From Neoceratodus forsteri (taxonomy: Eukaryota > Chordata > Ceratodontiformes > Ceratodontidae): a stretch of DNA of 64,000 nucleotides. Numbering within the stretch: the first letter of the stretch is position 1; each line of letters starts with the position of its first letter. The notes under the pieces are model-generated. The model was given only the letters and a program-made list of their open reading frames with translations, searched no databases and was not told the origin of the DNA. The stretch lies in contig JADMNL010000028.1 in NCBI GenBank assembly GCA_016271365.2, positions 94,953,501-95,017,500 on the forward strand. The letters are read 5' to 3'. Below are positions 1 to 11,329 of this stretch, one piece after another. The translations under genes were made by a program, and so were the position numbers.

Positions 1-310
1 CTCTCCCTCTCTCCTCCAGGGAGTACATGTTCAGTGCCTTCAACCTGTCCTCATAGGACTTGTGATGCAATCCATGCACCATCTTTGTTGCCCTCCTCTG
101 AACCTTCTCTACCCTGTCTATGTCCTTACTTAGGTAAGGTCTCCAGAACTGCACAGTGTACTCCAGGTGCGGCCTCACTAGTGTCTTGTATAGTGGAATT
201 ATGACCTCCCTTTTCCTGCTGGTGATGCCCCTGCCTATGCATCCCAGCATCCTATTTGCTTTACCTGCTGCCTTGTCACACTGTTTCCCTGCCTTGAGGT
301 CATTAGAGAT
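1..310 (-). mobile_element. CR1-clade LINE fragment, C-terminal part of reverse transcriptase ORF2
   Basis: The minus strand reads open to the window edge and encodes the thumb/C-terminal part of a CR1 ORF2. Visible CR1-like blocks are GCIGRGITSRKREVI, LVRPHLEYTVQFWRPYL and VQRRATKMVHGL, followed by the typical YEDRLKALNMYSLEER. The corresponding part of the copy at 29760-32035 is clearly related (RPHLEYCVEFWRPHL, RRATKMVQGL). The piece is cut by the window at its 3' side and loses similarity at about 310, so it is 5' truncated there. The name CR1 rests on these conserved blocks; the subfamily cannot be told. Confidence 0.85.
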
Positions 311-744
311 ACATGGGGTAGAGTGCGGTAAATCTAAGTTTTAACATGTGTTTATTATTGTAATCGATACAGAATATTATAAATTAAGTCTTGGTTTTGT
401 AATATGTAAGGTTTTACTGTGCTGAAAGACTCAATTGACAAAATAAAATGTGTAAATCTGCACCTACTAAGTTTACTAGAAGGCCAGTAAAGAATAAACA
501 AGGTTAGACTGTAAACTAGGCAGGGGCAAAGGTCAAGAAAATAATCCAGTGTGGGGAGGTGGAATACCAAAACCCCAAATGTGGTATTATGTTTCAATAT
601 CTGGTATTCCAGCTATCCAAAAGAGCAGTGTTCCACATTAATCTGCAGAGCAGCGGCATGGAGAAGTGGTATTCCAGTCGGAATACCAGTGTGATTATAG
701 GGGAATAGGATGAAAGGGGGCAACTAGGCCCATCGTGATCGTCC
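311..744. other. Unassigned spacer
   Basis: No gene or recognised repeat was seen. The stretch at 560-705 has several GGTATTCC/GGAATACC-type words in both orientations, which could be a decayed inverted-repeat element, but no clear arms could be drawn. Confidence 0.3.
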
Positions 745-915
745 CCCACACATGTGGGTTATACTAAAACCATTTCTGATTTTGAGTAGATAGTCCTATC
801 TGCTGTATTTTTAAATTCCATAAAACTTTTAACCTCTACTACCTTCTTAGGTAAGCCATTCCACGCTTTAATAGCTCTGACAGTAAAGAAGTCGTCTCTT
901 GTATTACTATTTTTA
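745..915 (-). mobile_element. CR1/L3-type LINE, last coding segment and 3' end
   Basis: Read on the minus strand, this encodes DDFFTVRAIKAWNGLPKKVV, then a short tail and a stop. This is the usual end of CR1-clade ORF2 proteins (FFT.R....WN.LP..VV). The same place in the copy at 4983-5400 reads FFTERVADAWNCLPGEVV. The AT-rich 3' sequence differs from the other CR1 copies here, so this is a second, older subfamily. Only the end of the element remains. Confidence 0.7.
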
Positions 916-1945
916 TAATTTGCAACACAAGTCATTAAATATGGCTGCAGCTAGCAATTTTTTTTAGAAACCATTCCCTTAAGATTTGTTCTTGACATTA
1001 CACACTGGATTCATTCATTACTGAAATCAAATACATTAATGTCTAGCCCTGCTAAGATTTGAAAAACAGCTTCTACAAAAAATACCGGTTTGCAGATTCA
1101 GTGCAGTTCACCTTTAAGCAAGCTTGTTTAACTGTGACCAAATTTCTGTCTCAACGTTTCATGAAATAGCTGCTGCTATGATTTAAGATGGTTTATAAAA
1201 TGGGATGGGAAAATCCTAAGATTATGACTTGATGAGGTAGTCTGGTACCCATACATTTACCTCAGGCTAATGCCCAATAAAAAAGTAGCAGTGGTACCTG
1301 GAATTTGGGCAAATCACATACAGAATTCATGACCTACTTCACTCATCACTGACTGCCATCACAAACATGGCCACCGTTTTTACTCACTGCGAACCTTGAA
1401 AAAGGCCCTGAAAAGTAAAACTTCCTTAAACTTTGGAAAATAAGTAAATAATTAAACATTCTTTCTTTTCTCATGACCCCTTCCTTACATACATAAACAA
1501 ATTAATAAATGGTAGTTCTATTTGCAGTTTTAATTCCTGACATTTTGTTGGTGACCATGAAAAATCTCCCTCCTATCCTTACCATCTTGCCAGGGCAGAC
1601 TCTGCTACTCACCCTGCTACAGATAAAATTAAGACTGTGACTCCATATAAAGTCTTTGGTTGTGTTTGAAGGGGTGAACATTCTGCCAGAGGAATTCTGC
1701 AAAAGTCTGAATTCCTGTATTCTTTAATAAACAAATATTTCATCTACTGAATGTATTAAAAGATGGATGATTGACAGATGGGGAGGAAGGACTTTTTATT
1801 AGTTACCTTTAAAATACAAAAATACCCATTTTTAGGTTAAAATTAAAGTGGGCCTTTCTCGGTTTTTAAATTGTGCCTCAGTTTTCACATTTTATAAGAA
1901 CAATAAGATACACTAGGATTTGGGTTTGGCTTAATAAAACAAAGG
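916..1945. other. AT-rich intergenic sequence, no feature recognised
   Basis: About 1 kb without a convincing coding region. The short open stretch at 1502-1702 on the minus strand has no family motif. Nothing in this region can be assigned. Confidence 0.4.
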
Positions 1946-2130
1946 AGGCAGTAAAGTGTAGTGGTTAAGCGCACTAAGCTGCAGACCTGCAGATCTGGGT
2001 TTGAATCCCAACAGCCCCCACTTGCATACAGTGTGACCCTGAGCAAGTCAATTAACTTCCCTGTGCTCCCAGATCACAGCTGGAAATAAGGTCTGGCTTA
2101 GTGTGCCTTTCCTGGTTAAACAATTTCCCC
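1946..2130 (+). repeat. tRNA-headed CORE-SINE (MIR-like)
   Basis: The head carries an A-box-like GTAGTGGTTAAGCGCACT and a B-box-like GGGTTTGAATCCC, as in tRNA-derived SINEs. The body has GTGTGACCCTGAGCAAGTCA and TTAACTTCCCTGTGCTCCC, which match the conserved core of the MIR/CORE-SINE superfamily. The tail, AGTGTGCCTTTCCTGGTTAAA, resembles LINE 3' ends and recurs in the copies at 32041-32200 (minus) and 54325-54440 (plus). The recurring tail suggests a shared L2-like partner LINE; that is inference. Confidence 0.85.
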
Positions 2131-4690
2131 TTCCCACCCTTTCCCCTAATAACCTCCCTTGTAGGGGCTGTGAGTCCCTCCTCTTGCAGTGCTGGAACTC
2201 ACTATACCCCTGTGTGGGTGGTTATCTCAGCCTAACCCACACCCACATTGCTTGCATTACCCTCCCTTCAAAGTGAGGTGCGTTAGTGGCAACACTACAT
2301 GTCCTTATATGATTAAGCGCATGGAGTGCAGGCTCCCCAGTCACACGAGGGGGCCAGCCTTTAAAGAGAGGAGACCTTTTGTGATTCAGCTGGCACAAAA
2401 AGGAGAAAGGAGGAGAATGAGTGAAGTGGAGGACTGGGAAAATCCCCAGCAATGTTGTTGCCATGATGGCTTTGGGGTCTGGAAGGTTCTCGCAGTGAAA
2501 GAGCCTGAAGTCCTAGTTTATATAGTCCCTTGGGATGGAACCTCAAAGGACTCAAGGTAAGGCTCCCACACTGGGAAGTGGAGCTGCCATCAGTCTTCTG
2601 GGAGACAGGTGCGAGCAATGTGTAGAGCCTTCAGCAGTAGAAATCCCTACAGATGGCCACAGTTCAGTATGTGATCCAGAGCCAGGGGAGGCGGCCCCAA
2701 GAATGCTCGCCTACAGGTGAGTTGGGAAGGAGAATTTGGGAGTAGGTTGAGGAGAGGGAGAGTTATTACAGGGTGTCCTGAGACCAGCCATCCAAGTGCA
2801 TGAAGCCTGCAGGGACACAGGAGAGTTACTGCAGAGGGTCCCATGACCATACAGCCCAGGAGTAAGGATTGAGGACCACAAAGTATTTTTTTATCCAGCT
2901 TTTTACTCCACAAGTGAAGCCCTCCACCTGTCTCCACCTCCCCCTGGCTGGCACCCTCCTCTCCCTGATTTAACTGGAGCAAGTCCCCCATAGGTTGCCC
3001 CCTGTGGCAGGGATGGAGGGGATGGTCTGTCGTTCCCCCCCCGTCTGTATCCAGAGTTGCTTCAGCTATCTAGGTGGTAGTGAGGGTCTGAGTAGGTGCA
3101 CAGGACTGTGGCTCACCATTGGATCCCTTTTTCCACTTTTCTCCCATGAGTCCCTGCTGCGGCAACATGTCAGGATATGCGCATGGAAGTGCACATACTT
3201 CTGCAGAGCCACAGCCCCTCCCTTTGAGTCTCTCACTGCCTGCACTACCACTGGGCCTGCACCTGGTGGCAGTAAAAGGCCGGGTTAGCTGACCACCCTA
3301 TCCCAGGAAAGGAGAGAAGTCCCTGGGATGCTCAATCCTCTCCTGCCCCAACGATTCCAGGCAACCCATGCTCATTCTTGAACATGGGTTGCTGGCATGG
3401 CAGGAGGTAAGTCATTAACCACCTTAATCCTCCACACCATAGTGGCTGGCCAACTTCAGAGTAATTCTGGAGGTATCCTTTGACCAGTCAGTCAAGGGAG
3501 TACAGGTTGGGGACATGGGGGTGGGGTGCTCAGGCGATGTCTCCCATGTATGGGCTCACCATACAGGGGTCAGGGATGTAGCTGAGGTGGAGGAATGCTT
3601 GAGCCTTAAGGTAGGAGTGTAGTGAAAGGTACCCAAGGCCATATAAGCTGCCAATTAGTTTAACCATTTACTTACATAGTAACTGCAACATAAAGTGTGG
3701 CATGTAATCAGTTGTGGCAGCAACTAAAACCTTCCTTTCCTCAGCTTGGTCACTAGTGTGGACAATAAATGTATTCATGTGAGCTTTTTGTGTTATTTCT
3801 GGTGCCCCACACAAGCTCTTTCCAAAGACTACCATTCTAAACTTGCCCCCCCCCCTTCATGAGTGTCATCCCCTAGTGGTTCAGGTTCTAAAATAGGAGA
3901 CATTTAGACTATCTCCAGACTGCTGATACCTACAGATTAGCCCAGTGTCATGCTTGACAGTGCTTTTCATTAGGGAGGGGAGGACCAGCTCTGTGTCAAA
4001 TCAGAAACCCACTCACTAGACAGGCCTGCCTTTCTGGAAATGAGAGTCATTTGTGACTCAGCTCTGACTTGACCCTGTTCAGCCCACTGATCAGGTTCTG
4101 ATCTGCCAGTAACCCTGTTCTGGCCCCTTTCAGGTAATGTAAGGGATTTGGATGCTTTATTCCTGTTACAAAAAAGACATTAGTGGGAAAACATAAATTA
4201 AATAACATAAAGAAAAAGCTCATTAAGGGGTGTAGGGGCTATCACATTCTATCATTTGGCCTGGTTCAGATCTGCCTCTGGCCCAGTTTGGACAATTTAT
4301 GTGTTTTGGCAATTCAGAATAGATCAACGAAAATCAGAACTTTTTGGAGAATGATCAGAGTCAGAATTAGAACCGATTCACATCTGACCCTCCAATCCCT
4401 ACTTTTATGAGCTTTCAGACTTTGAGTTGCTGTGCTCTCCTACATTCCTCTTTAATCTTCCTCTGTATAAAAACTATTATACTACATGGGGACTCTCTCC
4501 TCCAATAAGAGGCAAGGGTTACACACACTTTAATCCTTAGCAAACTCACACCAGCCATTTTATTCTCTCTAAAATGACTGCTCTGTGCTTAGAACAGTAA
4601 TTTTGTCAACAAAATGACAGTAGTGACATCATCTTCTTTCTTGCATTCTGATTGGTCTGTACTAACAGCAGCAAACACATGAAGCATGAT
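2131..4690. other. Long stretch without a supported gene
   Basis: Several open frames occur (the longest at 2189-2560, plus strand, and 2647-2991, minus strand), but none has a domain, a repeated motif or a credible splice arrangement. Base composition drifts between GC-rich (2200-3400) and mixed. I see no assignable repeat here, though unrecognised old repeats are likely. Confidence 0.35.
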
Positions 4691-4960
4691 AATTGTAATG
4701 TTCTAGTTGAGTCACTGTGTATGGCAGTAATGTGATTGTCTGTGAAAATAAAGTGCTCGGACTCCTGCCTTGTACTTTATTCACTCAATGATCCCATTAT
4801 TGCCTTGTACTGTGAGCCGGCTTGCACATTATCGATTAAAGAGAGATGCCAGCCTCAGCGTCTGCACCGAACATATCGGTGCCTTACCTTACAGGATGTA
4901 AGTTGATAAGAAGATGTCCCATAATAGTGCCACAGTTTCACTGTAAAAATGCTCGTAATT
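4691..4960 (+). repeat. Possible LTR or retroelement end (weak)
   Basis: There is a polyadenylation signal AATAAA at about 4748, followed by a GTACTTTATTC stretch and a small hairpin CACCGAACATATCGGTG near 4866-4882. This layout (signal, short R-like part, structured U5-like part) is seen in LTRs. No partner LTR or terminal TG...CA pair could be defined, so the call is tentative. Confidence 0.2.
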
Positions 4961-4982
4961 TAACTTTCACCAGTTCCTGAGG

Positions 4983-5400
4983 ACTAATATGTATACCCTT
5001 GATGAAAGGAGGGACAGGGGGGACATGATAGAAACGTTCAAGTACCTCAAGGGAATCAACAAAGTCCAGGAGGGTAGCATCTTTCAAAAAAAGAGATGTG
5101 TAAGAACAAGGGGACACAATTTAAAGATAGAGGGGGGACGGCTCAGGGGTAATGTGAGGAAATCATTTTTCACGGAAAGAGTGGCGGATGCATGGAACTG
5201 CCTTCCTGGGGAGGTTGTTGGGGCTAAAACAGTGGGGGAATTCAAACATGCATGGGACAGACACAAGGCAATTGTAGTGGGGGGGTAGCAGGTAGTAGGC
5301 TGTTGGTTAACTAGAATCTGCAGCTTATCCAGTAGGTAGGGAATTGGGCAGACTGGGTGGGCCAAGTAGTCCTTATCTGCTGTCAAAGTCTATGTTTCTA
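4983..5400 (+). mobile_element. CR1 LINE, 5'-truncated 3' end with TCTATGTT tail
   Basis: The plus strand encodes the C-terminus of CR1 ORF2: an opening DERRDRGDMIETFKYLKGIN, then RGHNLKIEGGRLRGNVRKSF, FFTERVADAWNCLPGEVV and FKHAWDRHKAI. The coding part stops at 5286 and is followed by about 110 bases of 3' UTR ending in TCTATGTTTCTATGTTTC. The same 3' UTR is found in reverse at 29760-29870, so both copies belong to one subfamily. The copy is heavily 5' truncated, the usual result of incomplete target-primed reverse transcription. Confidence 0.9.
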
Positions 5401-5414
5401 TGTTTCTTCCTGGT

Positions 5415-5575
5415 GTTAAGAGCCACCCACGTTCTGCCACCACGCTCAGCAAAGTTGTGACGTGATGCTAAGGAGAGCGCGGGGGCCCGCTCTATTATAG
5501 TCTATGGGGAGCATCTTTTGGATTTTTTTTATATTGTAATGGTCTGTTTGTGGAGAAACGTGGGCACTGGTCAAC
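5415..5575. repeat. Short GC-rich dispersed repeat, related to 35839-36081
   Basis: The stretch around 5475-5515 (GAGAGCGCGGGGG and AGTCTATGGGGAGCA) recurs at about 35948-35995. Near the ends, ACCCACGTTCT and its approximate reverse complement AGAAACGTGGGC are present, hinting at terminal inverted repeats. It may be a diverged member of the same MITE-like family. Confidence 0.4.
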
Positions 5576-5778
5576 TAACAAGGCCCTTTTAGAACCTTTA
5601 ACGTTTTAGTGAGAAAGTGGATATTGCCAGTGAAAGGAAATCATAGTACTGTAAACACATCTTAGACATGTACCAAATAAACTCTGTCTCATTTGTGCCT
5701 GTTCTGTAATGCTACTGACAGTTACCACCTAATACAGACTTGGCTCACTGGGTCTGCCTCCCAACCACACCCTAAACT

Positions 5779-7870
5779 TTTTATTTATTTTTATTTTATT
5801 TATTGTTGAGATCAGTTTTACAACCTTTGAGTCAAAGACTTGTTTACAAAGGTACCTCGTCAAAAAAGGGGGGGGGAGACAACAATAGAGTGAGGTTAGG
5901 ACAGGGATGACGAACAGGTTAGATACATAAAATACACATTTGGAGAGTGCAGACAGCGAAGCTGTACTGGAGCAAACTTGTGTAAGGTACTAACATTGGT
6001 AAACAACAGGAGATACATTATTCAATTTAACAACATGTCACAAACTAATATGTAGAGTTAAAAGGACCGAAGGCTAGGGGTTTGAAAAGGTTAGAAGGGA
6101 CCGCACAGGCAGTTACAAAACATTTACAGCATTGGTTGTCAATAATATGCTGGCGGAGGGCGATTTTGAAGCGGCCAATACCTGGGATCTTAGAGATGGT
6201 TTCAGGAAGGGAGCTAAACCAGGACGGGCTAGGTGATGGAAAGATCTTTGGCAATGAGAGGTCCTGCTCTGGGAACGATGAAGGTGGCTGCGGCAGGCAT
6301 CGGTTGGCAGGGACCTAGCAGCTCACGTAAAGGTCCAGAGACCCCAGGAGGGCAGAGACCTGACATGGATTTTTTGGCCAGTAGGCAGGTTTGATATTTC
6401 AGTCTTTCCTCAAGAGTGAGTATTTTTGTGGCGAGTATAGCAGACAGGTGTGGGTTCTGCTGTGGGCACCGGTAAGGAGCCTACAGGCTTTGTTGATAGA
6501 GGTCTGGACTTTGGATAAGGCAGAGGCATCAGCAGCTGCGTAAACCGGGAGTCCGTAGTCAGCCAGTGATAATACCGATGAGGTGATGGCAAGTTTTAAG
6601 GCGGGTTCGGGGAGACAGTCTTTGTGGCGGTAGAGAAGACCGATCCTGGAGTTCATTGCAGATGCCAAAGCTTTAAGGTGGGCGTGGAAAGTAAGGCCGG
6701 AGTCAAAGGTGATGCCCAGGTACTTATAGGATGAAACCTGCTCCAGAGGGAGGGGCATGCTGGTGGTGATGTGGAGGGGAAAGTCCCTGGCATTGTTTTG
6801 CCGATGAGAAAATAGCATGGACTTAGTTTTCTTTAGGTTCAGGACTAAGCGGTGATTATTGAACCACTTTTCGGTTTGGAGGAAGGCGCTTTGCAGCATG
6901 ATTTGGAGTGGAGAGGGTCAGGGTGTGATGCAAGGATAAAGAGCGCATCAGCATAGAGTAATATTTTACTGGAACAGGAGCTGGGAGGGTGTTCAGGAAT
7001 AGGCTGAAAAGGGTCGGCCAGGATGGAGCCTTGGGGGACACCGAGTGTACAGGAAGAGTAGGAGGAGGATCCCATTTAGCTTGACTCTTTGGGACCTGTT
7101 GTGTAGGTAGCTTGCGAACCACTTCAGGGGGCCGGCTGCGAGACCCAGTATGCTAAGGGAGTTTAGTAGCAGGGGGTGGCACACTGTGTCGAAGGCCTTG
7201 GACAGGTCTATAAAAACCGCCCCTGCGAGATGACCTTTGTCAAGTGCTGAGTGAATGTGGTGGGAGAATTCCAGAAGGGCAGTGGATGTGCTATGGCCAG
7301 GGCGAAAACCGTGTTGCTCTGGACAAAGAAGGTTGTAGTTAGTAAGATATTCTGAAAGCTGTGTGTTCACTATTTTTTCTAAGGCTTTGGATAGGGGGGG
7401 AAGGATGGAGATGGGCCTGTTATTAGGCAGAGTGCGGTCCCCAGACTTGTGGATGGGGGTTACTTCAGCTTGCTTCCAGGCCTTAGGGAATTGGCCGAGG
7501 CATAGGGATTTGTTAATGATAAGCGTCTGAGGGTAAGCATGACATCCAGCATGAGGCAAGTATCCTGGAGTCAAGAGGGTCATTGATAGGGTTCTGAGAG
7601 GCGAGATTTTATTAAGAAAGGTTTGGCATCATGGGGTGAGATCATTCGGAAGTGGAATTGTGGCCTGGAAATGGGAGCGTGGGTGGGTTTGGCAACCGGG
7701 TCTGAAAAATGGGCCGGGAGGACGGCACTTAAGTCAGTGAAGGTTTTATTAAGGCAGTCAGCAATACAATACAATAAACTTCTTTCTGGGTCTTATCATC
7801 ATCCACAGCCTTTCTTTAGGAGAAGGACTTGCTGGGGAGCATACTGTGCTCTAAAACCAGTCTTTTAAAA
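5779..7870 (-). mobile_element. L2-clade LINE, 5'-truncated, degenerate reverse transcriptase
   Basis: The 3' end lies at 5779-5870: a TAAA-rich tail, then sequence matching CCTTTGTAAACAAGTC and related words. The minus strand then encodes reverse transcriptase in several frames. At 6993-7583 are NNRPISILPPLSKALEKIVN, EQHGFRPGHSTSTALLEF and FIDLSKAFDTVCHPLLL. Next comes [11 protein letters not shown] (6845-7075), and the thumb with KTKSMLFSHRQ and YKYLGITFDSGLTFHAHLKA at 6399-6899. The catalytic box reads YADA rather than YADD. Frameshifts separate these blocks and no endonuclease region is left. The element is 5' truncated near 7774-7870. It lies just downstream of the PNP stop codon. Confidence 0.9.
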
Positions 7871-8498
7871 ATTAACCAAACCTTTTCAGAAGTTAAAAAA
7901 ATATTTGGATACGGTTCTTTTACAGAAAATGGCAGAGGTTCTCTGAGTTTCTGAACTTGTCAAACCAGTTCTTCAATCCCTACAGCAGAGACCCCTGTGG
8001 CTGCATCAATTAGAGAGCAATACCTAATTGGAGGATTTGCACCAGCAGTTATGTGCAAAGTGATAAACGAACCTGAAAAATCCCAAATGACAAGTCTGCC
8101 AGTTACTGGGTTATACATAATGCTTCATCGTTACATTTTTAAAAGTAGCAAAAAGGGGGGATCAAACCTCATGAAATAAAATAAATTTTTTAAGTGGAAA
8201 AGATAATCATCATCTCTGTTAGATCGCACTACTGTGAGAACAAACTGACTCTTTTGTTTTAGAAATATCTTTTGAAATATCCGACAGGTCCACAAATTCT
8301 GCAGATGCAAAAAACATTTTCTCAGGTCAACAAATTCCACAGATGCAAAACTGTTTTTTTTTTTCCTAAAGTCCCTCATTTGCAAAATTAGACTTTGGGT
8401 AAACATATGTGTGGGCTGGTGACTTGCTAACCATTTTGAAAATCTTGCCACCTCACATTGATTACTTTGTTCCCCCCCCGCCGTTTCTTGGTAGTACA
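7871..8498 (-). other. 3' flank and possible 3' UTR of PNP
   Basis: This follows the PNP stop codon on the minus strand. No clear minus-strand AATAAA was found close to the stop, so the transcript end is unknown. A short direct duplication is visible: CACAAATTCTGCAGATGCAA at about 8290 and ACAAATTCCACAGATGCAA at about 8329. Confidence 0.3.
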
Positions 8499-8734
8499 TT
8501 AGATGGTTGCATTCTCGCTGTTCTGGGTGCTGTTACTACCTATCTGAGCCACCAGCTCAGTGATAAGTGTCTGAAGAGTCTGTGCCCGCATCTTGCCGAT
8601 CCTCAGGACGTCGTCATGGTTTGCCGCATCTTTGCTGTCGTAATCCTTTACAACTTTGTTGGTGATAAGGGAAAGGCCAAACACTTTCAGCCCACAGTGC
8701 TTTGCAACCACAACCTCGGGAGCTGTGCTCATCC
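8499..8734 (-). CDS. PNP: Purine nucleoside phosphorylase, last coding exon (exon 6)
   Basis: PNP splits inosine and guanosine and their deoxy forms into base and (deoxy)ribose-1-phosphate with phosphate, in the cytosol purine salvage pathway; the active enzyme is a trimer. This exon follows an acceptor ending CCCCAACACAG and opens with [20 protein letters not shown], then SLITNKVV and NHDDVL. By human PNP numbering, known from the family, Met219, Ser220, Asn243, His257 and Val260 are all present. The frame runs to a TAA stop at 8499-8501 after a C-tail ([11 protein letters not shown]) somewhat longer than in mammals. The two-base phase at its start fits the donor of exon 5. I see no disabling change. 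Codons further upstream on the minus strand are open but lie before the acceptor, in intron. Confidence 0.95.
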
Positions 8735-9952
8735 CTGTGTTGGGGCAGAAGAGACAAATGATAGAATTACTTAGAGGATATCCTTGTAAGGAACACGTTT
8801 CACCCATTTGTTGCGTCTACCTTTCAGTTGTAAAGTGCATCAGGTAAGCAGAGACAGAGTATAGTTGCAGTCCATTTCACTCAGTATTTTTCATCAGTGG
8901 CAAACAAATGTATTTGAAATATCAAAACTGGCCCTTTTCTGTTGTGGCAAATCTGACAGAATTTCTTCTTTTTGGGATACTTAAAAAACTGTGTGTAACT
9001 ATGACATATATGACAGCATTCTTGATAATACATTCTCAATAGTGACACAAGTTGCGTGCGTGTGTAATATACAGTGCATATAGTGACTAGATTATACAAA
9101 TATGGACTGAAGTTGAGTCTTATAGTGAATAACTACCACACTGAGGGTGAAAAACTGACCAACAGTAGGTTATAATGCCCAAAGCCGGAGACTGAGGGTG
9201 CCATTGCCACTGAAGGTCATATTTTTCAAGTTGATTGACAGTCGTGTTCTACTATTACCTGATAACCCCATTCCATATTAGCTTTATTAAACCTCTTATA
9301 ATGACAACATTGTATAGCTTTTTGCACAGCTTGGAAGAAGATTTCCGTTTGAGTGTAGCTTTCTATTTCTGTTATCCAGAAGCTGCATTTGATAAGCTGG
9401 AGCTGCTTTTAACAAGCATCAACAATTCTTAAGAAGCAACTGCACTGCAGCAACATTTAATTAGTAGCAACAGTATTTAAGAGCAGCAGCCAGGTTCAGG
9501 AATGCCCTGCTCATGCTTAGAAGTGTATTGACTGGTCTGAGGTTAATAGTTTAGAGACTGTGGACTGCTGTCATGGCAACAGGACAATATGACAATCTAT
9601 ATTTGATCACATGACCATGATTAAGTCAATTAGATATCAAGTTACTATCCAAGTATATATGTATATGGATTGTTATACTTGCCCTGATTGTATAATCAGA
9701 TTTATTTGTATGAGCACCTCCAAGCCTCTTTACTCTTGATTGGCATAGCCATAAGTGTGCAATTAGACTTGGAGATATAAGTAAAATTTAGTCTAATTAT
9801 ACCATCAAGTCAAGTGTAATAATTGGTTTACATTATGGTTATATGAGTGCACTCTCAAGTTCTTTGGGTAAGGGAACAGCAGAGTGAAGTACAGCTGAGC
9901 AGTTCTGGCACACAAAGGACTTGAGAAGAAACAGGAACTGTACATCTAAGTA

Positions 9953-10087
9953 AGCAATAATACCCGACAGGGTGGGTGGTATTGGGGAATACAGGACCGC
10001 CCAGGGGTGTAATGAGGCCCAACGCCGAAGGCTCCTGGAAGGCCTCGGTATTCCAATACCGCCCGCCCTGAGGGTATTATTATTGCT
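9953..10087. repeat. 135-bp inverted-repeat element (MITE-like)
   Basis: The left end starts AGCAATAATACCCGACAGGG and continues GTGGTATTGGGGAATAC. The reverse complement of the right end starts AGCAATAATAATACCCTCAG and continues GGCGGTATTGGAATACC. The arms therefore pair over about 40 bases with a three-base insertion, around a GC-rich centre (CCCAACGCCGAAGGCTCC). No coding capacity. The surrounding flanks give no clear target-site duplication. Confidence 0.7.
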
Positions 10088-11329
10088 AGAAAATGGCACT
10101 GTAAAAAAGTAAAATAAAAAATTAATAAAAACGTAGTTTACTGTAAGTTTAGTAATAAAATAGTTCCTCCTCCTGGATGTCTGGAAAGCTGGTTGTATGC
10201 AGTCACACCCTTCATAGCAGCCTGTATATAACCTGTGGTCAAGCAACACCTTTGTTTCTGCAAACCACTTTTTTTTGTTGCATCCCCCCCCCCGATAACA
10301 GAAGTTTTTTTTCATTGGCAGCTGTTGTCATAGTGATCGGGAAAGGAAGAACATTTCTTCTGGTCCCTATTGCTATGGCAACAGAGAGACAGTGTGATCA
10401 CAGTAAGAAGTTTCTGAGAGATTATTTATTATTATTTTTTTGTAATGGTCATTTGTTATGATGAGGAGTACCGCGGTTGCTTATCAGAGAAGGAAGTGCA
10501 GTCCTGAATGGCAGAAGCAAAATCTTTTCGACTCTGTCCCTATGTGTTCCAAGTTCTTCTCAGGTTCATCCCTACGTGTCCCATGTCCTGAGCCCTTAGT
10601 CCTGAATGACAGCTGTGGTGGGCAGAGTGAGTGTTGTAAATTGCAAGTGAGACCAGGGAAGTTATTCCCATATCGAAAACAGTGTGTGGGGGGATATGTT
10701 TTTAAACTTCTGTCAGGACAGAGGAGGCAGTTGGTAGTGGTACATGCTGATGTGTGAGAGGAGCATGGACTAAGGAGCGGAGATGGCAGTTTGTTACATT
10801 TGACTGCCCAGACCTGCAGACTCCTTGCTGGCTAGGTCCCACTACTAGAACAGCCGGTTTTGGAGGGACCAGAGCTGCTAGTAACTGTGTGTGCTTTGAA
10901 AAGATTTATTTATAGAACGTGTTTTTTTTTTAATTTATGGTGTAGTTATACTGATACGGAATTGTGGGGGACGTGACGAATCTTGTTAGGGGGGCCTTCT
11001 TCTGTCACTTTTCTGCTTAGTGAGCAGAAAAATACGTCAGCTGGTTAGACTGAAAATTTGGGGTGCCCAAGGATACCCTTGGTAATGGGGCACCCTGAAT
11101 TGGCTCTCATTTTTCAGTGGGCTCTGTTGAAAAATACTGGCCCACTACTGTTGCTGTCCTAGCTAATCAGAATGCTATGATTTACTTAGCCATTTTCTAA
11201 ATGTATATAATAACTCATTGAATAATCTTGCTTTAAGAATGGAATTTTAATTTAAAATCAAAATGTTTTTCTTTGCAGAATACTAGAGAATCCCGTTGTG
11301 GAAATGGACTGTGCCAAATGAACTCCGAA

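Noticed and set aside
2189..2560. 123-codon plus-strand frame
   Set aside because: No similarity to a known family, frames open on both strands, no exon signals.
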